Below, one piece after another: positions 50,231 through 59,393 of a DNA stretch of 64,000 nt. A program made the translations under genes and the position numbers. Every line of letters begins with the position of its first letter. The stretch's first letter is position 1. The DNA is taken from assembly GCA_910586065.1 (NCBI GenBank), contig CAJUGI010000006.1, positions 1 through 64,000 on the forward strand, given 5' to 3'. A model generated the notes under the pieces. The model saw nothing but the letters and a program-made list of their open reading frames with translations. It had not been told where the DNA came from and did not search any database. The stretch is from an uncultured Christensenella sp. GTDB taxonomy: Bacteria; Bacillota; Clostridia; Christensenellales; Borkfalkiaceae.

Positions 50231-50256
50231 ATTGAGTGCCTGCAAAGGCACTCAAT
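50231..50256 (+). other. Leader hairpin before rimP
   Basis: ATTGAGTGCC, loop TGCAAA, GGCACTCAAT: a perfect 10-bp stem without a T-run between promoter and start codon. Confidence 0.6.
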
Positions 50257-50274
50257 ACTTGTATAAGAGGGATT

Positions 50275-50733
50275 ATGCAGATTAAACCGCTTCCGGAAAT
50301 CCGTTCGTTTTTTGAAAATATTGCGGAACCGATGGGTATTGAAATAGTTGACGTCGAGTGGAACGACAAGACTGCTTCTTTAACCGTTTTTATAGAAACG
50401 CCTTCTGGCGTGGACCTGGACACGTGCGAAAAATTTCATAACGCTATTATGGAACCAATCGACGGGTTCGACCCTACTTACGACAAGCCGTATACGTTGA
50501 ACGTATCCAGTCCGGGACTGGACAGACCTTTTAAAACCGAACGCGATTTCGAACGTAATTTAAACGGCGACGTTGAATTAAAACTTTACGCGCCTTTAAA
50601 AGGCAAAAAGTTTTTGGAAGGAAGGCTTGTTGCCTTTGATGAAAACACGGTAACGATTAATTCGGGTAAAGAAGAGTTAAAAATAAACCGTAACAAAATT
50701 GCAAAAATAAACAAAGCTATCAAATTCGATTAA
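50275..50733 (+). CDS. rimP: Ribosome maturation factor RimP
   Basis: 152 residues from the ATG at 50275 (MQIKPLPEIRSFFENIAEPM), with AGAGGG upstream; a longer in-frame start at 50236 falls inside a leader hairpin and is less likely. Motifs GIEIVDVEWN, VSSPGLDRPFK and the C-terminal SH3-like barrel. It helps mature the 30S subunit. First gene of the operon with nusA. Confidence 0.94.
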   Translation: MQIKPLPEIRSFFENIAEPMGIEIVDVEWNDKTASLTVFIETPSGVDLDTCEKFHNAIMEPIDGFDPTYDKPYTLNVSSPGLDRPFKTERDFERNLNGDVELKLYAPLKGKKFLEGRLVAFDENTVTINSGKEELKINRNKIAKINKAIKFD

Positions 50734-50766
50734 ACACAAAAAACAAAATCAAGTTGGAGAATAAAA

Positions 50767-51855
50767 ATGACTAATAAAGACTTTTTTGCAGCGCTCGAAG
50801 ATTTGGAAAAAGAAAAGGGAATATCCCGCGAAGTGTTTTTGGAAGCACTTGAAAACGCTCTTGTCTCCGCATGCAAAAAACAGTATGCCGGTACCGTAGG
50901 CACGGTTGAAATTAAACTCAACCCCGAAAAGGGCACGTTTGACTTTTTTACCGTCAAAACCGTAGTCGAGGAAGTTACCGACCGCGAAAACGAGATTACT
51001 CTCGAAGACGCGCAGAAAATAAAGAAGAGTTACAAACTCGGCGACAGGGCGTATGAAAAATTTGTTCCCAAAGATTTCAGCCGTATTGCCGCACAGACCG
51101 CAAAACAGGTTATCCTTCAAAAAATTCACGAAACCGAACGTGAAGCGGCAATGAGCGAGTTTTCGGATAAGGAAGGCGAGCTTTTGATGGGCGTTGTCAG
51201 AAAAATCGACGCCAAAAACGTTTACGTTGAAATCGGCAAAGGACAAATCGAGGGGTTAATGTTGCCTTCCGATCAGGTTCCAGGCGAAAAGTATAACGTA
51301 AACGACAAAATCAAAGTATTTGTTAAGCGTGTAAAAAGCGGTTTCCGCGGCGCGCAGGTTATGGTCAGCCGTTCCGCTCCCGGGCTTGTAAGAAAATTAT
51401 TCGAAGAAGAAGTCCCCGAAATAAAACAGGGCACCGTTTCAATTAAGGCAATCAGCCGCGAGGCCGGAGCAAGAAGCAAAATAGCAATCTTTTCCGAAGA
51501 CGAAAGGGTGGATGCAATCGGCGCGTGCGTCGGCAACAAGGGCGCAAGAGTAAACGCAATTGTTGAAGAACTCAAAGGCGAAAAAATAGATATAATTCCC
51601 TGGAGCGATAATCCGCTTGAGTTTATTGCAAAAGCTCTTTCTCCCGCACAGGTCATTTCGGTAACGCAATTAGAGGGCGAAAAAACTGCAATGGCAGTCG
51701 TTCCCGACGACAAGCTTTCGCTTGCTATAGGTAAAGACGGACAGAACGCCCGCCTTGCAGTAAGACTTACGGGCTGGAAGATTGACGTAAAGAGCAAATC
51801 TGCAGCCGAAAAACTCGGTATGTCCGCAGGCGAGGAAAGACCCGAAGAAGAATAA
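50767..51855 (+). CDS. nusA: Transcription factor NusA
   Basis: 362 residues, the Gram-positive form without the acidic C-terminal repeats of E. coli. Order: N-terminal RNA-polymerase domain, S1 domain (LLMGVVRKIDAKNVYVEIG), KH1 (VDAIGACVGNKGARVNAI) and KH2 (VPDDKLSLAIGKDGQNARLA). It controls pausing, termination and antitermination and may act on its own operon leader. Confidence 0.97.
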   Translation: MTNKDFFAALEDLEKEKGISREVFLEALENALVSACKKQYAGTVGTVEIKLNPEKGTFDFFTVKTVVEEVTDRENEITLEDAQKIKKSYKLGDRAYEKFVPKDFSRIAAQTAKQVILQKIHETEREAAMSEFSDKEGELLMGVVRKIDAKNVYVEIGKGQIEGLMLPSDQVPGEKYNVNDKIKVFVKRVKSGFRGAQVMVSRSAPGLVRKLFEEEVPEIKQGTVSIKAISREAGARSKIAIFSEDERVDAIGACVGNKGARVNAIVEELKGEKIDIIPWSDNPLEFIAKALSPAQVISVTQLEGEKTAMAVVPDDKLSLAIGKDGQNARLAVRLTGWKIDVKSKSAAEKLGMSAGEERPEEE

Positions 51856-51863
51856 GGTGAGAG

Positions 51864-52142
51864 ATGCCCAAGGAAAAGAAACAACCTTTAAGGTTATGTA
51901 TAGCCTGCAGGGAGTTGAAGGACAAACGCGATTTGTTGAGAGTTGTAAAAAACTCCGAAGGTAAAATATTTATTGATTTTTCCTCAAAGGCTTCAGGACG
52001 CGGCGCATACGTTTGCGACAACCCCGAATGTATCAAAAAACTTAAAAGGCAAAAACTTTTAAACAAAAATTTTTCCTGCGCGGTTGAAGACGGAATCTAT
52101 ACTGCGATAGAAGAGGAATATTTTGGCAAAAAGCAAAATTGA
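51864..52142 (+). CDS. ylxR: YlxR (RnpM) RNA-binding protein
   Basis: 92 residues. LRLCIACRELKDKRDLLRVVKNSEG and ASGRGAYVC match the YlxR/DUF448 family, reported to modulate RNase P in Bacillus. It follows nusA by 8 bp and overlaps the next gene by 20 bp, as in other Firmicutes. Confidence 0.93.
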   Translation: MPKEKKQPLRLCIACRELKDKRDLLRVVKNSEGKIFIDFSSKASGRGAYVCDNPECIKKLKRQKLLNKNFSCAVEDGIYTAIEEEYFGKKQN

Positions 52143-52446
52143 AACATATATAGGTTTTTGTGTAAAATCGCGTGAAATCGCAATTGGAAGCGGCGCGGTA
52201 TCAACATTGCACGGCGGAGTCCGTTTAATAATTCTTGACGGGACCTCGGCAAAAAATTCCTGGCGGCTCGCCTTGAAATTCAAAAACAGATTTACTTGTC
52301 CGTTAATAATATGTAAGTCAGGCTTTGAGGATGTTGTAAACAAGTGCGGCGCAAAAATTGCCGCAGTATTAAACAAAGAGCTGGCAAAAGCGATTTTAAA
52401 CAATTTGGACGATAATTACGAATTATATGCCGGAGGCACAATTTAA
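52123..52446 (+). CDS. ylxQ: L7Ae/YlxQ family protein
   Basis: 107 residues from a TTG at 52123 with GAGGAA upstream, inside the end of ylxR. An L7Ae/L30e-like fold: ETYIGFCVKSREIAIGSGAV, LIILDGTSAKNS and CPLIIC. This is the K-turn-binding protein between ylxR and infB in Firmicutes; its role is not well known. Confidence 0.9.
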   Translation: MAKSKIETYIGFCVKSREIAIGSGAVSTLHGGVRLIILDGTSAKNSWRLALKFKNRFTCPLIICKSGFEDVVNKCGAKIAAVLNKELAKAILNNLDDNYELYAGGTI

Positions 52447-52448
52447 AT

Positions 52449-55019
52449 ATGGCAAAAAGGTATGAGAATATTGAAAATATAAACAAACTCGTCACAGGCG
52501 GTGCGGTAACCGAACTTTCGCAAAAAGTATCGGCGGCCGAAAAAGTTGCGTCCGACATTCTCAAAAAACTCAACGATTTGGATGAGGCGGCTAAACGCAG
52601 AAAGATAGAGGAAGCCGAAGCGGCTGCCCGTGCGGCTCAGGAAGAAGCTGCGCGCATTGCTGCGGAAAAGGCTGAAAAAGAGCGTAGGGAACAGGAAGCA
52701 AAAGCTCAGGCTGAGAAAGCTGCCGAACTTGCAAAACCTGTTGAAAAGCCGGCGGAAACTCCAGCAAAAACGGATGAAAAATCCGCTCCGGTACAAGCGC
52801 AGAAACCCGTTCAGTCCAATTCTGCCGCGCAACAGCAAAGACCCGCGCAGCCGAGACCTCCCGTCCGTCAGGATAATAAAACGTTTATCAACCGCGACAA
52901 TCGTCCGCCCCGTCCCCAGCAGGGTACTCAGACAGGCGGGTATCGTCCCAATAATCAGCGTACCGGTGCTTCGTTCCAATCCCGTCCCGGAATGGGACAG
53001 GGCAATCGTCCGGCAATGGGCGGCGGTCGTTTTAATAACCCCGTACCAGCACCCGCAACAGCGGCAAACAAGGGAAAGAACTTCGGTCCCGATAAAAAGA
53101 AACAGAGTTTTGATAAAACCTACGTCGAAAAGGCTCACGCACCCATGTCAAAGCGCGCTCTTCAAAAACAACAGGGCGCCAGCATAGATGATTTCGACGA
53201 AAACAAGAGCGGTTACAGAAAGTTAAGGGTTAAAAAGGATAAGCAGAAATCCGCACAGACTATCAAAATCGAACATGCGGTAGTAACAACGAACGAAATT
53301 CCCTTAAAAGTTTTATCTGAAAAGCTTGGCATTACCGCCGCCGAAATAACCAAGAGGCTCTTCAAAGAGGGCATAATGGTAACGGTAAACGGCTCTATAG
53401 ACTACGACACTGCGGCTCTGCTTGCGGCGGGGCTTGGAATAGAGCTTGAATACAAACCCGAAAAAACGGCGGAGGAAGTCCTTAGCGAATTGCAGGAGGA
53501 CACTGTCGAAGAAATCGAAAGTCTCGTTCCCCGCGCGCCTGTCGTAACGGTTATGGGGCACGTTGACCACGGCAAAACGTCGCTTCTGGATTATATAAGA
53601 AAAGCAAACGTAACCGCGGGCGAAGCGGGCGGCATAACTCAGCATATAGGAGCATATACGGTATCGGTAAACGGCAAGGGTATAACTTTTATTGATACCC
53701 CCGGACACGAAGCGTTTACGGCAATGCGCGCGCGCGGTGCTCAAGTTACCGATATAGTAATTCTCGTAGTCGCGGCGGACGACGGTGTAATGCCTCAGAC
53801 GGTTGAAGCAATCAACCACGCAAAGGCGGCAAACGTAAGCATAATCGTTGCCGTCAACAAAATGGATAAAGCGGGCGCCAATCCCGATAAGATTAAGACC
53901 GACCTCACCAACTATGGGCTTACTCCCGAAGAATGGGGCGGCGACACGGTTATCTGCCCTATCTCGTGCAAGACGGGCGAGGGTATAAATAATCTTCTGG
54001 AAACGCTTATTTTAACGGCGGAAATGAAAGAACTTCTCGCCAACCCCGAAAGGGAAGCCAGAGGCGTGGTAATCGAAGCTCGTCTCGATAAGGGGCAGGG
54101 TCCCGTTGCAACCGTTCTCGTCCAGAACGGTACGCTCCACACTGGCGACAACCTTGTTACGGGTACAGTAACCGGCAAAGTTCGCGCAATGATAGACGAT
54201 AAGGGTAAAATCGTAAAGGAAGCGGGTCCGTCTATGGCGGTCAACGTTTTGGGGCTTGAATCCGTTCCCAATTCCGGCGATACCATCAACGCCGTTTCCA
54301 AAGAACTGATGAAACAGGTTCAGGCGGAAAGAGCCGATAAGCTCAGCGCCGAAAAACTGAAGGGCACGCCCAAACTTCCCGTCGGTGACGACTGGGGCGA
54401 GGTCGGCGAACTTAAAAATCTCAACGTTATCATTAAGGGCGACGTGCAGGGTTCGGTTGAAGCGGTTAAACAGTCGGTGTTAAAGCTCACCAACGACGAG
54501 GTACAGATTAAAGTAATTCATAGCGCGGCGGGAGCTGTAAATGAAAGTGACGTAATGCTTGCGGAATCCTCCAAGGCGATAATACTGGCGTTCAACGTCC
54601 GCCCCGACCCTAAGGCGAAAGCTCTTGCCGAAAGAAGCAAAGTGGACGTACGCACGTACCGCATAATTTACGACCTTCTCGACGAAATGGAACTTGCAAT
54701 GAAAGGTATGCGCACTCCCAAATATCAGGATATTTTTCTCGGTAAGTGCGAAGTCCGCCAAACCTTCAAAATTACGGGCGTCGGCAACATTGCAGGTTGT
54801 TACGTGCTCGACGGCAAAATTATCCGCGGCGGCAAGCTCAGAATTTACCGCGACAACATTCTCATTGTGGAAGGCGGCGTAAAACAGCTTAAGCGTTTCA
54901 AAGACGACGTTAAGGAAGTTGCCGCAGGTTTTGAGTGCGGATGTGCTATTGAAGGTTTCAACGACATAAAAATAGGCGATATAATAGAGTGTTATCTTAT
55001 CGAAGAGGTAAAGGCGTAA
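52449..55019 (+). CDS. infB: Translation initiation factor IF-2
   Basis: 856 residues. The N-terminal 270 residues are a low-complexity tail: an Ala/Glu/Lys coiled stretch (EEAEAAARAAQEEAARIAAE), then Pro/Gln/Arg/Gly-rich. The IF2-N domain follows (PLKVLSEKLGITAAEITKRL), then the G domain with GHVDHGKTSLLDY, DTPGHEAFTAMRARG, NKMDKAG, and the C-terminal fMet-tRNA binding domains. Delivers initiator tRNA to the 30S subunit. Confidence 0.97.
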   Translation: MAKRYENIENINKLVTGGAVTELSQKVSAAEKVASDILKKLNDLDEAAKRRKIEEAEAAARAAQEEAARIAAEKAEKERREQEAKAQAEKAAELAKPVEKPAETPAKTDEKSAPVQAQKPVQSNSAAQQQRPAQPRPPVRQDNKTFINRDNRPPRPQQGTQTGGYRPNNQRTGASFQSRPGMGQGNRPAMGGGRFNNPVPAPATAANKGKNFGPDKKKQSFDKTYVEKAHAPMSKRALQKQQGASIDDFDENKSGYRKLRVKKDKQKSAQTIKIEHAVVTTNEIPLKVLSEKLGITAAEITKRLFKEGIMVTVNGSIDYDTAALLAAGLGIELEYKPEKTAEEVLSELQEDTVEEIESLVPRAPVVTVMGHVDHGKTSLLDYIRKANVTAGEAGGITQHIGAYTVSVNGKGITFIDTPGHEAFTAMRARGAQVTDIVILVVAADDGVMPQTVEAINHAKAANVSIIVAVNKMDKAGANPDKIKTDLTNYGLTPEEWGGDTVICPISCKTGEGINNLLETLILTAEMKELLANPEREARGVVIEARLDKGQGPVATVLVQNGTLHTGDNLVTGTVTGKVRAMIDDKGKIVKEAGPSMAVNVLGLESVPNSGDTINAVSKELMKQVQAERADKLSAEKLKGTPKLPVGDDWGEVGELKNLNVIIKGDVQGSVEAVKQSVLKLTNDEVQIKVIHSAAGAVNESDVMLAESSKAIILAFNVRPDPKAKALAERSKVDVRTYRIIYDLLDEMELAMKGMRTPKYQDIFLGKCEVRQTFKITGVGNIAGCYVLDGKIIRGGKLRIYRDNILIVEGGVKQLKRFKDDVKEVAAGFECGCAIEGFNDIKIGDIIECYLIEEVKA

Positions 55020-55391
55020 ATGAAAGGTGTGCGCGGCGAACGCTTAGCAGGGGAATTTCAAAAGGAAATTTATAATATAATAACTAATAAGCTCAGGGCA
55101 AAGGAATCGTCGTTATCGGTAGTTATAAGCGTAACCGGCGCCGACGTTGCTCCCGATTTAAAAAGCGCAAAAATTTTTATAAGCGTTTACGATACAAATA
55201 AAGAGAGAGCCGACGGAAGTTTTGAAATAATAAAAGAAAACGCCGGTTTTATAAGAAGAGAGCTTTCGCATATAATGACTTTAAGAACCGTGCCCGAGCT
55301 TCGCTTTATACGCGACGAGAGTATGGAATACGGTCAGAAGATAGACAAGCTCATTTACAATCTCGAAAATAAAGATGAACGTAAAGATTGA
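55020..55391 (+). CDS. rbfA: Ribosome-binding factor A
   Basis: 123 residues. RGERLAGEFQKEIYNIITNK at the start, VSVTGADVAPDLKSAKIFISVY-type strand (here ISVTGADVAPDLKSAKIFIS), and LRTVPELRFIRDESMEYG. KH-type fold needed for 16S rRNA 5' end maturation. It begins at the base after the infB stop (TAAATG) and overlaps the next gene by 17 bp. Confidence 0.94.
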   Translation: MKGVRGERLAGEFQKEIYNIITNKLRAKESSLSVVISVTGADVAPDLKSAKIFISVYDTNKERADGSFEIIKENAGFIRRELSHIMTLRTVPELRFIRDESMEYGQKIDKLIYNLENKDERKD

Positions 55392-56334
55392 AGAAATTGT
55401 TAAACAACTCAATAAATCTTCGAAACTGGCGGTTTTCTGTCATGCCCGTCCCGACGGCGACGCTCTCGGCAGCGGACTTGCTTTAACGCTTGCTCTAAAA
55501 ACTCTCGGCAAAACCGTGTGTATGTGTTGCGAAGACGTTCCGCCCGAAAAGTTTTCGTTTATTTCCGCAACGGAACTGGTAAAAACAACTTTGCCGGACG
55601 GAGATTACGACGCTTTTGTCTGTGTGGATTGCGCCGACGTAACCCGTCTGGGTATATTTGCAAAGCGTTTTACCAAATTTAAAAAGACAACGATTAATAT
55701 CGACCATCACATTTCAAACAGCGGGTTTGCGGCGTATAACTATGTTGACGTCTGCCCCGCCAGTTGCGAAATCGTAACGCGCATATTTCGTGCGGCAGGG
55801 TGGAAAATCTCCGAAGAAATCGCAAATCTTCTTATGCTCGGTTTGATAACCGACAGCGGCAACTTCACTCATCAGGACGTCACCGCTCAAACGTTTGAAA
55901 CCGCGGCACATTTAAGAGGTTGCGGTGCCGACGTAAATACCCTAAACTACAATTTGTTCTCCCGCCAGCCCAAGGAACGTGCGCTGTTAAGCGGCAGAGT
56001 AATGAACAAAATTCGTTTCGCTCTCGAAGATAAACTTACATTTATTGTAATCCCCATGAAGGATATGGAAGAGTGCGGAGCCGATAAAAGTTTAACCGAA
56101 GGTTTTGTCGATTTTCCGCTCACTATCGACGGGGTAGAAGTTTCTATTTCCCTTCTCGAATTCAAAAAAGAGCAATATAAAGCTTCGCTCAGGAGCAAAG
56201 GTAAAGTAAACGTAAACGCCGTTGCGGCAACGTTCGGCGGCGGCGGGCATGTTCTTGCAAGCGGATGTATGCTTTTCGGCACACTTGAACATGTAATAGA
56301 TAAACTTACTTATGCGGTGTATCAGAATTTATGA
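55375..56334 (+). CDS. nrnA: DHH-family oligoribonuclease/pAp phosphatase NrnA
   Basis: 319 residues. DHH domain: CHARPDGDALGSGLAL, VCVDCADVTRLG, INIDHHISNSG; DHHA1 domain with FGGGGHVLASG at the end. NrnA degrades nanoRNAs and dephosphorylates pAp. The rbfA-nrnA-truB order is standard in Firmicutes, and it overlaps both neighbours. Confidence 0.94.
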   Translation: MNVKIEEIVKQLNKSSKLAVFCHARPDGDALGSGLALTLALKTLGKTVCMCCEDVPPEKFSFISATELVKTTLPDGDYDAFVCVDCADVTRLGIFAKRFTKFKKTTINIDHHISNSGFAAYNYVDVCPASCEIVTRIFRAAGWKISEEIANLLMLGLITDSGNFTHQDVTAQTFETAAHLRGCGADVNTLNYNLFSRQPKERALLSGRVMNKIRFALEDKLTFIVIPMKDMEECGADKSLTEGFVDFPLTIDGVEVSISLLEFKKEQYKASLRSKGKVNVNAVAATFGGGGHVLASGCMLFGTLEHVIDKLTYAVYQNL

Positions 56335-57179
56335 CCGGATTTATCTGCGTTGATAAAGCGGAGGGAGTCAGTTCCGCCGCCGAAGTAAACGTAATAAAAA
56401 AACTTACAAAAAAGCCGTGCGGACATATGGGCACGCTCGACCCTATGGCGTCGGGAGTGCTTCCGGTTGCAATAGGCAACGCCGCAAGGCTCTTCGATTA
56501 TTTTCTTGAAAAGCGCAAAACATATGTCGCCGTTTTCCGTTTCGGAGTAGATAGCGACACTTTGGATACAACCGGACAAATGCGTTTAAACGCGGGATAT
56601 GTGCCCACTAAAGAACAAATTTCCAAGGTTTTAAACGACTTTGTGGGCGAAATTAATCAGGTTCCGCCGCGCTATTCTGCTAAAAACGTTTCGGGTATGC
56701 GCAGTTACGAACTTGCCCGCAAGGGCGTTGAATTTGAACTTCCCCCAAAAAAGGTAACAATATATTCTCTTAATCTTTTGGAGCAAAAAGATACGGACAG
56801 CTTTTCCTTCAAAATCGAGTGCGGCGGCGGAACTTACATTCGTTCGCTTGCAAGGGATTTAGGTAAAAGGCTTACCACCTGCGCCGTAATGAGCGCTTTA
56901 AAAAGAACCGAAAGCGGAGTTTTTTCGATTGAAAGAGCCGTTCAAACAAGTAGTCTTACTGTTGAAAATATTAAAGAATTCATAATTCCTACCGAGAGCG
57001 TTTTGCCGTTCGACGGCATATATACCTCGGCGGACGACGCAAAAAGGCTGTTTAACGGTTTAACCGTACAAACGGACCGTCCGGACGGGACTTATAAAAT
57101 CTTTATGCCGGACGGCACGTTTTACGGACTTGCAGAGGTAAATCGAACTATTTTAAAGGTGAGGAAAAAATTATGTTGA
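56331..57179 (+). CDS. truB: tRNA pseudouridine-55 synthase
   Basis: 282 residues. GFICVDKAEGVSSAAEVN at the N-terminus, HMGTLDPMASGVLPVAIG with the catalytic Asp, VPPRYSAKNVSGMRSYELAR, CGGGTYIRSLARDLG. It makes pseudouridine 55 in the T-loop of tRNAs. A small PUA-like end is present. No ribosome site is seen because the start overlaps nrnA (ATGA). Confidence 0.96.
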   Translation: MTGFICVDKAEGVSSAAEVNVIKKLTKKPCGHMGTLDPMASGVLPVAIGNAARLFDYFLEKRKTYVAVFRFGVDSDTLDTTGQMRLNAGYVPTKEQISKVLNDFVGEINQVPPRYSAKNVSGMRSYELARKGVEFELPPKKVTIYSLNLLEQKDTDSFSFKIECGGGTYIRSLARDLGKRLTTCAVMSALKRTESGVFSIERAVQTSSLTVENIKEFIIPTESVLPFDGIYTSADDAKRLFNGLTVQTDRPDGTYKIFMPDGTFYGLAEVNRTILKVRKKLC

Positions 57180-58513
57180 CGAACGTTAAGTACAATGAGG
57201 ACGAATACGAATTTCCCTGTCTGTTGGTGCTGGGCTGTTTCGATGCGATTCATAAGGGACACGCGGAACTTCTCAAAAAGGCCAAACTTCAGGCAAAAAT
57301 AAACGGACTGGATTTAGGCGTAATGGTTTTTGCTAACGGCAAGGGCGGCAGTCAGATATGCACGTTCGAAGAAAAACTCGGATTGCTCGAACAATATAAC
57401 GTAAAGTTTGTGCTCAGCGTGGACTTTAACGATGAGTTTAAAAAGACGAAGCCTCTCGATTTTCTTCAGAACATCGAAGATAAACTCAACGTAAAAGCGT
57501 ATATGAGCGGCAAGGATTTCCGGTTCGGCGCGGGCGCAAAAGGTAAATCGTCAACATTGAAAAATTACGGCGAAGACGAAGATAACGGCGTGTGGTATAT
57601 GCCAGTTAAAGACGTTACCGCCGAAAACGGCGAAAAAATCAGCACCACACAAATAAAAGAACTTTTGGAAACCGGCGACATTAAGTCGGCTAACGAGCTT
57701 TTGGGCAGAGATTATTCGCTGTCCGCCGACGTTGTGTCGGTTAATGAAAACGGTGATGAAACCGTATTAATTCTCGCATATCCCGCTGGCAAAGTTAAAC
57801 CCGCGCAAGGCGAATACAAAGTTAAATGCGCTTTTGAAGGCGCGGAGTTTGAAGGAGTTGCAAGTTGCGGCGCAAACGTTGAATTGCGCGTTGCAAACTT
57901 CAGCGGTACAGCCGAAGGCGGCAAAATAACCGTTTGCTTTGCGGAACGCGTCGGCGCTGAAGAATCAACCGGAGAATTAAATGAAGAATTAAACGGACTC
58001 CAGCTTGAAACGGTTTCTGCAGAGGCGACGGACGAAGCCGTTGAAGAAATGGCTGTAACCGAGGCGCAAGATTCCGAACAGGTTGACGCACGTATTGAAG
58101 AAACTTCGGCAGAATCGGCGCAGTTGCCCGTTGAAGAGGTAATGGGCGCACAGCCTGAAGAGGTGATTGAAGAGGCGGCAGAGGTTCAAGTTGAAGAAAT
58201 TACCGAAGAAAAGGTTGTATCCGCAACGGAGACCGACGAAGAACCAAAGAAAAATGAGCCTGCTGGAGAAACTTTGACCGATGACGACGGCTTTTACGAC
58301 GATTATATTGAAGAAGGCGATTACGTTGAAGAGAAGGAAATAACCGAAGAGCAGCCAGACGGCATAACGGAAGAACCCGCATTTGAACAGCCTGCGGAGG
58401 AGTCTGCCGAAACTGAAATTGATATAACTGCCGAGGCGGACGAACAGACAAGCGAAGAACCTGAAACGGACGATATAAATTCAACAACGGAAAACGAGGA
58501 ACACATTGATTAA
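57173..58513 (+). CDS. RibF-like FAD synthetase with lost kinase and acidic tail
   Basis: 446 residues. Residues 1-165 are the FMN adenylyltransferase domain: LVLGCFDAIHKGHAELLKKA, AYMSGKDFRFGAGAKG, EKISTTQIKELLETGDI, NELLGRDYSL. The following ~90 residues fold-match the riboflavin kinase barrel weakly (GEYKVKCAFEGAEFEGVA) but lack the GR-LGFPTAN ATP/flavin motif. From about residue 265 to the end is a tail of ~180 residues dominated by Glu, Asp, Ala, Thr. Position after truB is that of ribF. It may make FAD from FMN but not FMN from riboflavin, so another kinase would be needed. Confidence 0.85.
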   Translation: MLTNVKYNEDEYEFPCLLVLGCFDAIHKGHAELLKKAKLQAKINGLDLGVMVFANGKGGSQICTFEEKLGLLEQYNVKFVLSVDFNDEFKKTKPLDFLQNIEDKLNVKAYMSGKDFRFGAGAKGKSSTLKNYGEDEDNGVWYMPVKDVTAENGEKISTTQIKELLETGDIKSANELLGRDYSLSADVVSVNENGDETVLILAYPAGKVKPAQGEYKVKCAFEGAEFEGVASCGANVELRVANFSGTAEGGKITVCFAERVGAEESTGELNEELNGLQLETVSAEATDEAVEEMAVTEAQDSEQVDARIEETSAESAQLPVEEVMGAQPEEVIEEAAEVQVEEITEEKVVSATETDEEPKKNEPAGETLTDDDGFYDDYIEEGDYVEEKEITEEQPDGITEEPAFEQPAEESAETEIDITAEADEQTSEEPETDDINSTTENEEHID

Positions 58514-59357
58514 ATTCGGGCCCAGCGGCAACGACGAAAAATTTTATGCTCAAGGTTTCAAACATTCAGAGCAATCCGCAAAATATTGCAAAGACAAGGG
58601 GTTAGACTGTTTTGAATATTCTTTCGGCCGCGGCGTAATGATGTCGGAGGGCAAGGCTCGCTCGATAGGCAACGCCTTTAAAGAAGCAGGCGTTGAAATC
58701 AGCGTACACGCGCCGTATTTCATCAATTTTGCCAATCCTTCCGACGAGTCTGCACAAAAATCATACGGTTACGTTTTGGACAGCGCCAGATTCGTGACGC
58801 TTATGGGCGGCGAAAGAATAGTCTTCCACCCAGCAGCGCAAGGCAAAGCTACAAGGGAAGAAGCGGTTGCAAAGTGCGCCGACAGATTGAAAATTCTAAG
58901 GGATTTAATTTACGAAAACGGCTATCAGAATTTAAAGTTCTGTCCCGAAACTATGGGTAAAACGGCGCAAATAGGCACTTTGGAAGAAATAGTCGGTTTT
59001 TGCAAAATAGATAATTGTTTTCTTCCTGCAATCGATTTCGGACATATAAACGCGCGGGAACAAGGCAGTTTAAAGACCGAAAAGGATTATTTAGACAGGC
59101 TTTCGTATATGATTGACGAGCTTGGTTACGAACGTGTAAAACATTTCCACGTGCACTTTTCAAAGATAATGTACGGAGGAAAAGGTGAAATAAAACATCT
59201 CACGTTCGAAGATACGGTTTATGGACCGGAATTCGGACCTCTCGCTTATGCACTCAAAAAATTAAAGCTGGAACCCTATATCGTAAGCGAATCTGCGGGC
59301 ACCCAGTCCGCCGACGCGTGCGAGATGAAACGCATTTACAATTCTATTGACATATAA
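58506..59357 (+). CDS. Endonuclease IV-like TIM-barrel protein
   Basis: 283 residues from a TTG at 58506 (MIKFGPSGNDEKF), overlapping the previous stop and preceded by GAGGAA. AP-endonuclease-2 TIM barrel: VEISVHAPYFINFANPS, RIVFHPAAQGKAT, FCPETMGKTAQIGTL, AIDFGHINA, KHFHVHFSK, YIVSESAG. These supply most of the zinc ligands of Nfo (His69, His109, Glu145, Asp179, His182, His216, Glu261). The Asp229-Arg-His231 motif reads IKH, so one Asp ligand appears lost. It may be a DNA-repair AP endonuclease or a sugar-isomerase-like relative. Confidence 0.8.
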   Translation: MIKFGPSGNDEKFYAQGFKHSEQSAKYCKDKGLDCFEYSFGRGVMMSEGKARSIGNAFKEAGVEISVHAPYFINFANPSDESAQKSYGYVLDSARFVTLMGGERIVFHPAAQGKATREEAVAKCADRLKILRDLIYENGYQNLKFCPETMGKTAQIGTLEEIVGFCKIDNCFLPAIDFGHINAREQGSLKTEKDYLDRLSYMIDELGYERVKHFHVHFSKIMYGGKGEIKHLTFEDTVYGPEFGPLAYALKKLKLEPYIVSESAGTQSADACEMKRIYNSIDI

Positions 59358-59375
59358 AGAATACTTTGTTAAAAT
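59347..59375 (+). promoter_or_regulatory. Promoter of Xaa-Pro peptidase gene
   Basis: TTGACA (59347-59352), 17 bp, TAAAAT (59370-59375), at the end of the previous gene; the leader would be only ~12 nt and lacks a ribosome site. Confidence 0.7.
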
Positions 59376-59393
59376 AAATACGGCATTTTAACT

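Noticed and set aside
52443..53187. Long frames opposite or alongside infB (e.g. minus strand 52443-53138, plus 52630-53187)
   Set aside because: They are by-products of the repetitive Ala/Glu/Pro/Gln codons of IF-2; no ribosome sites and low-complexity products.
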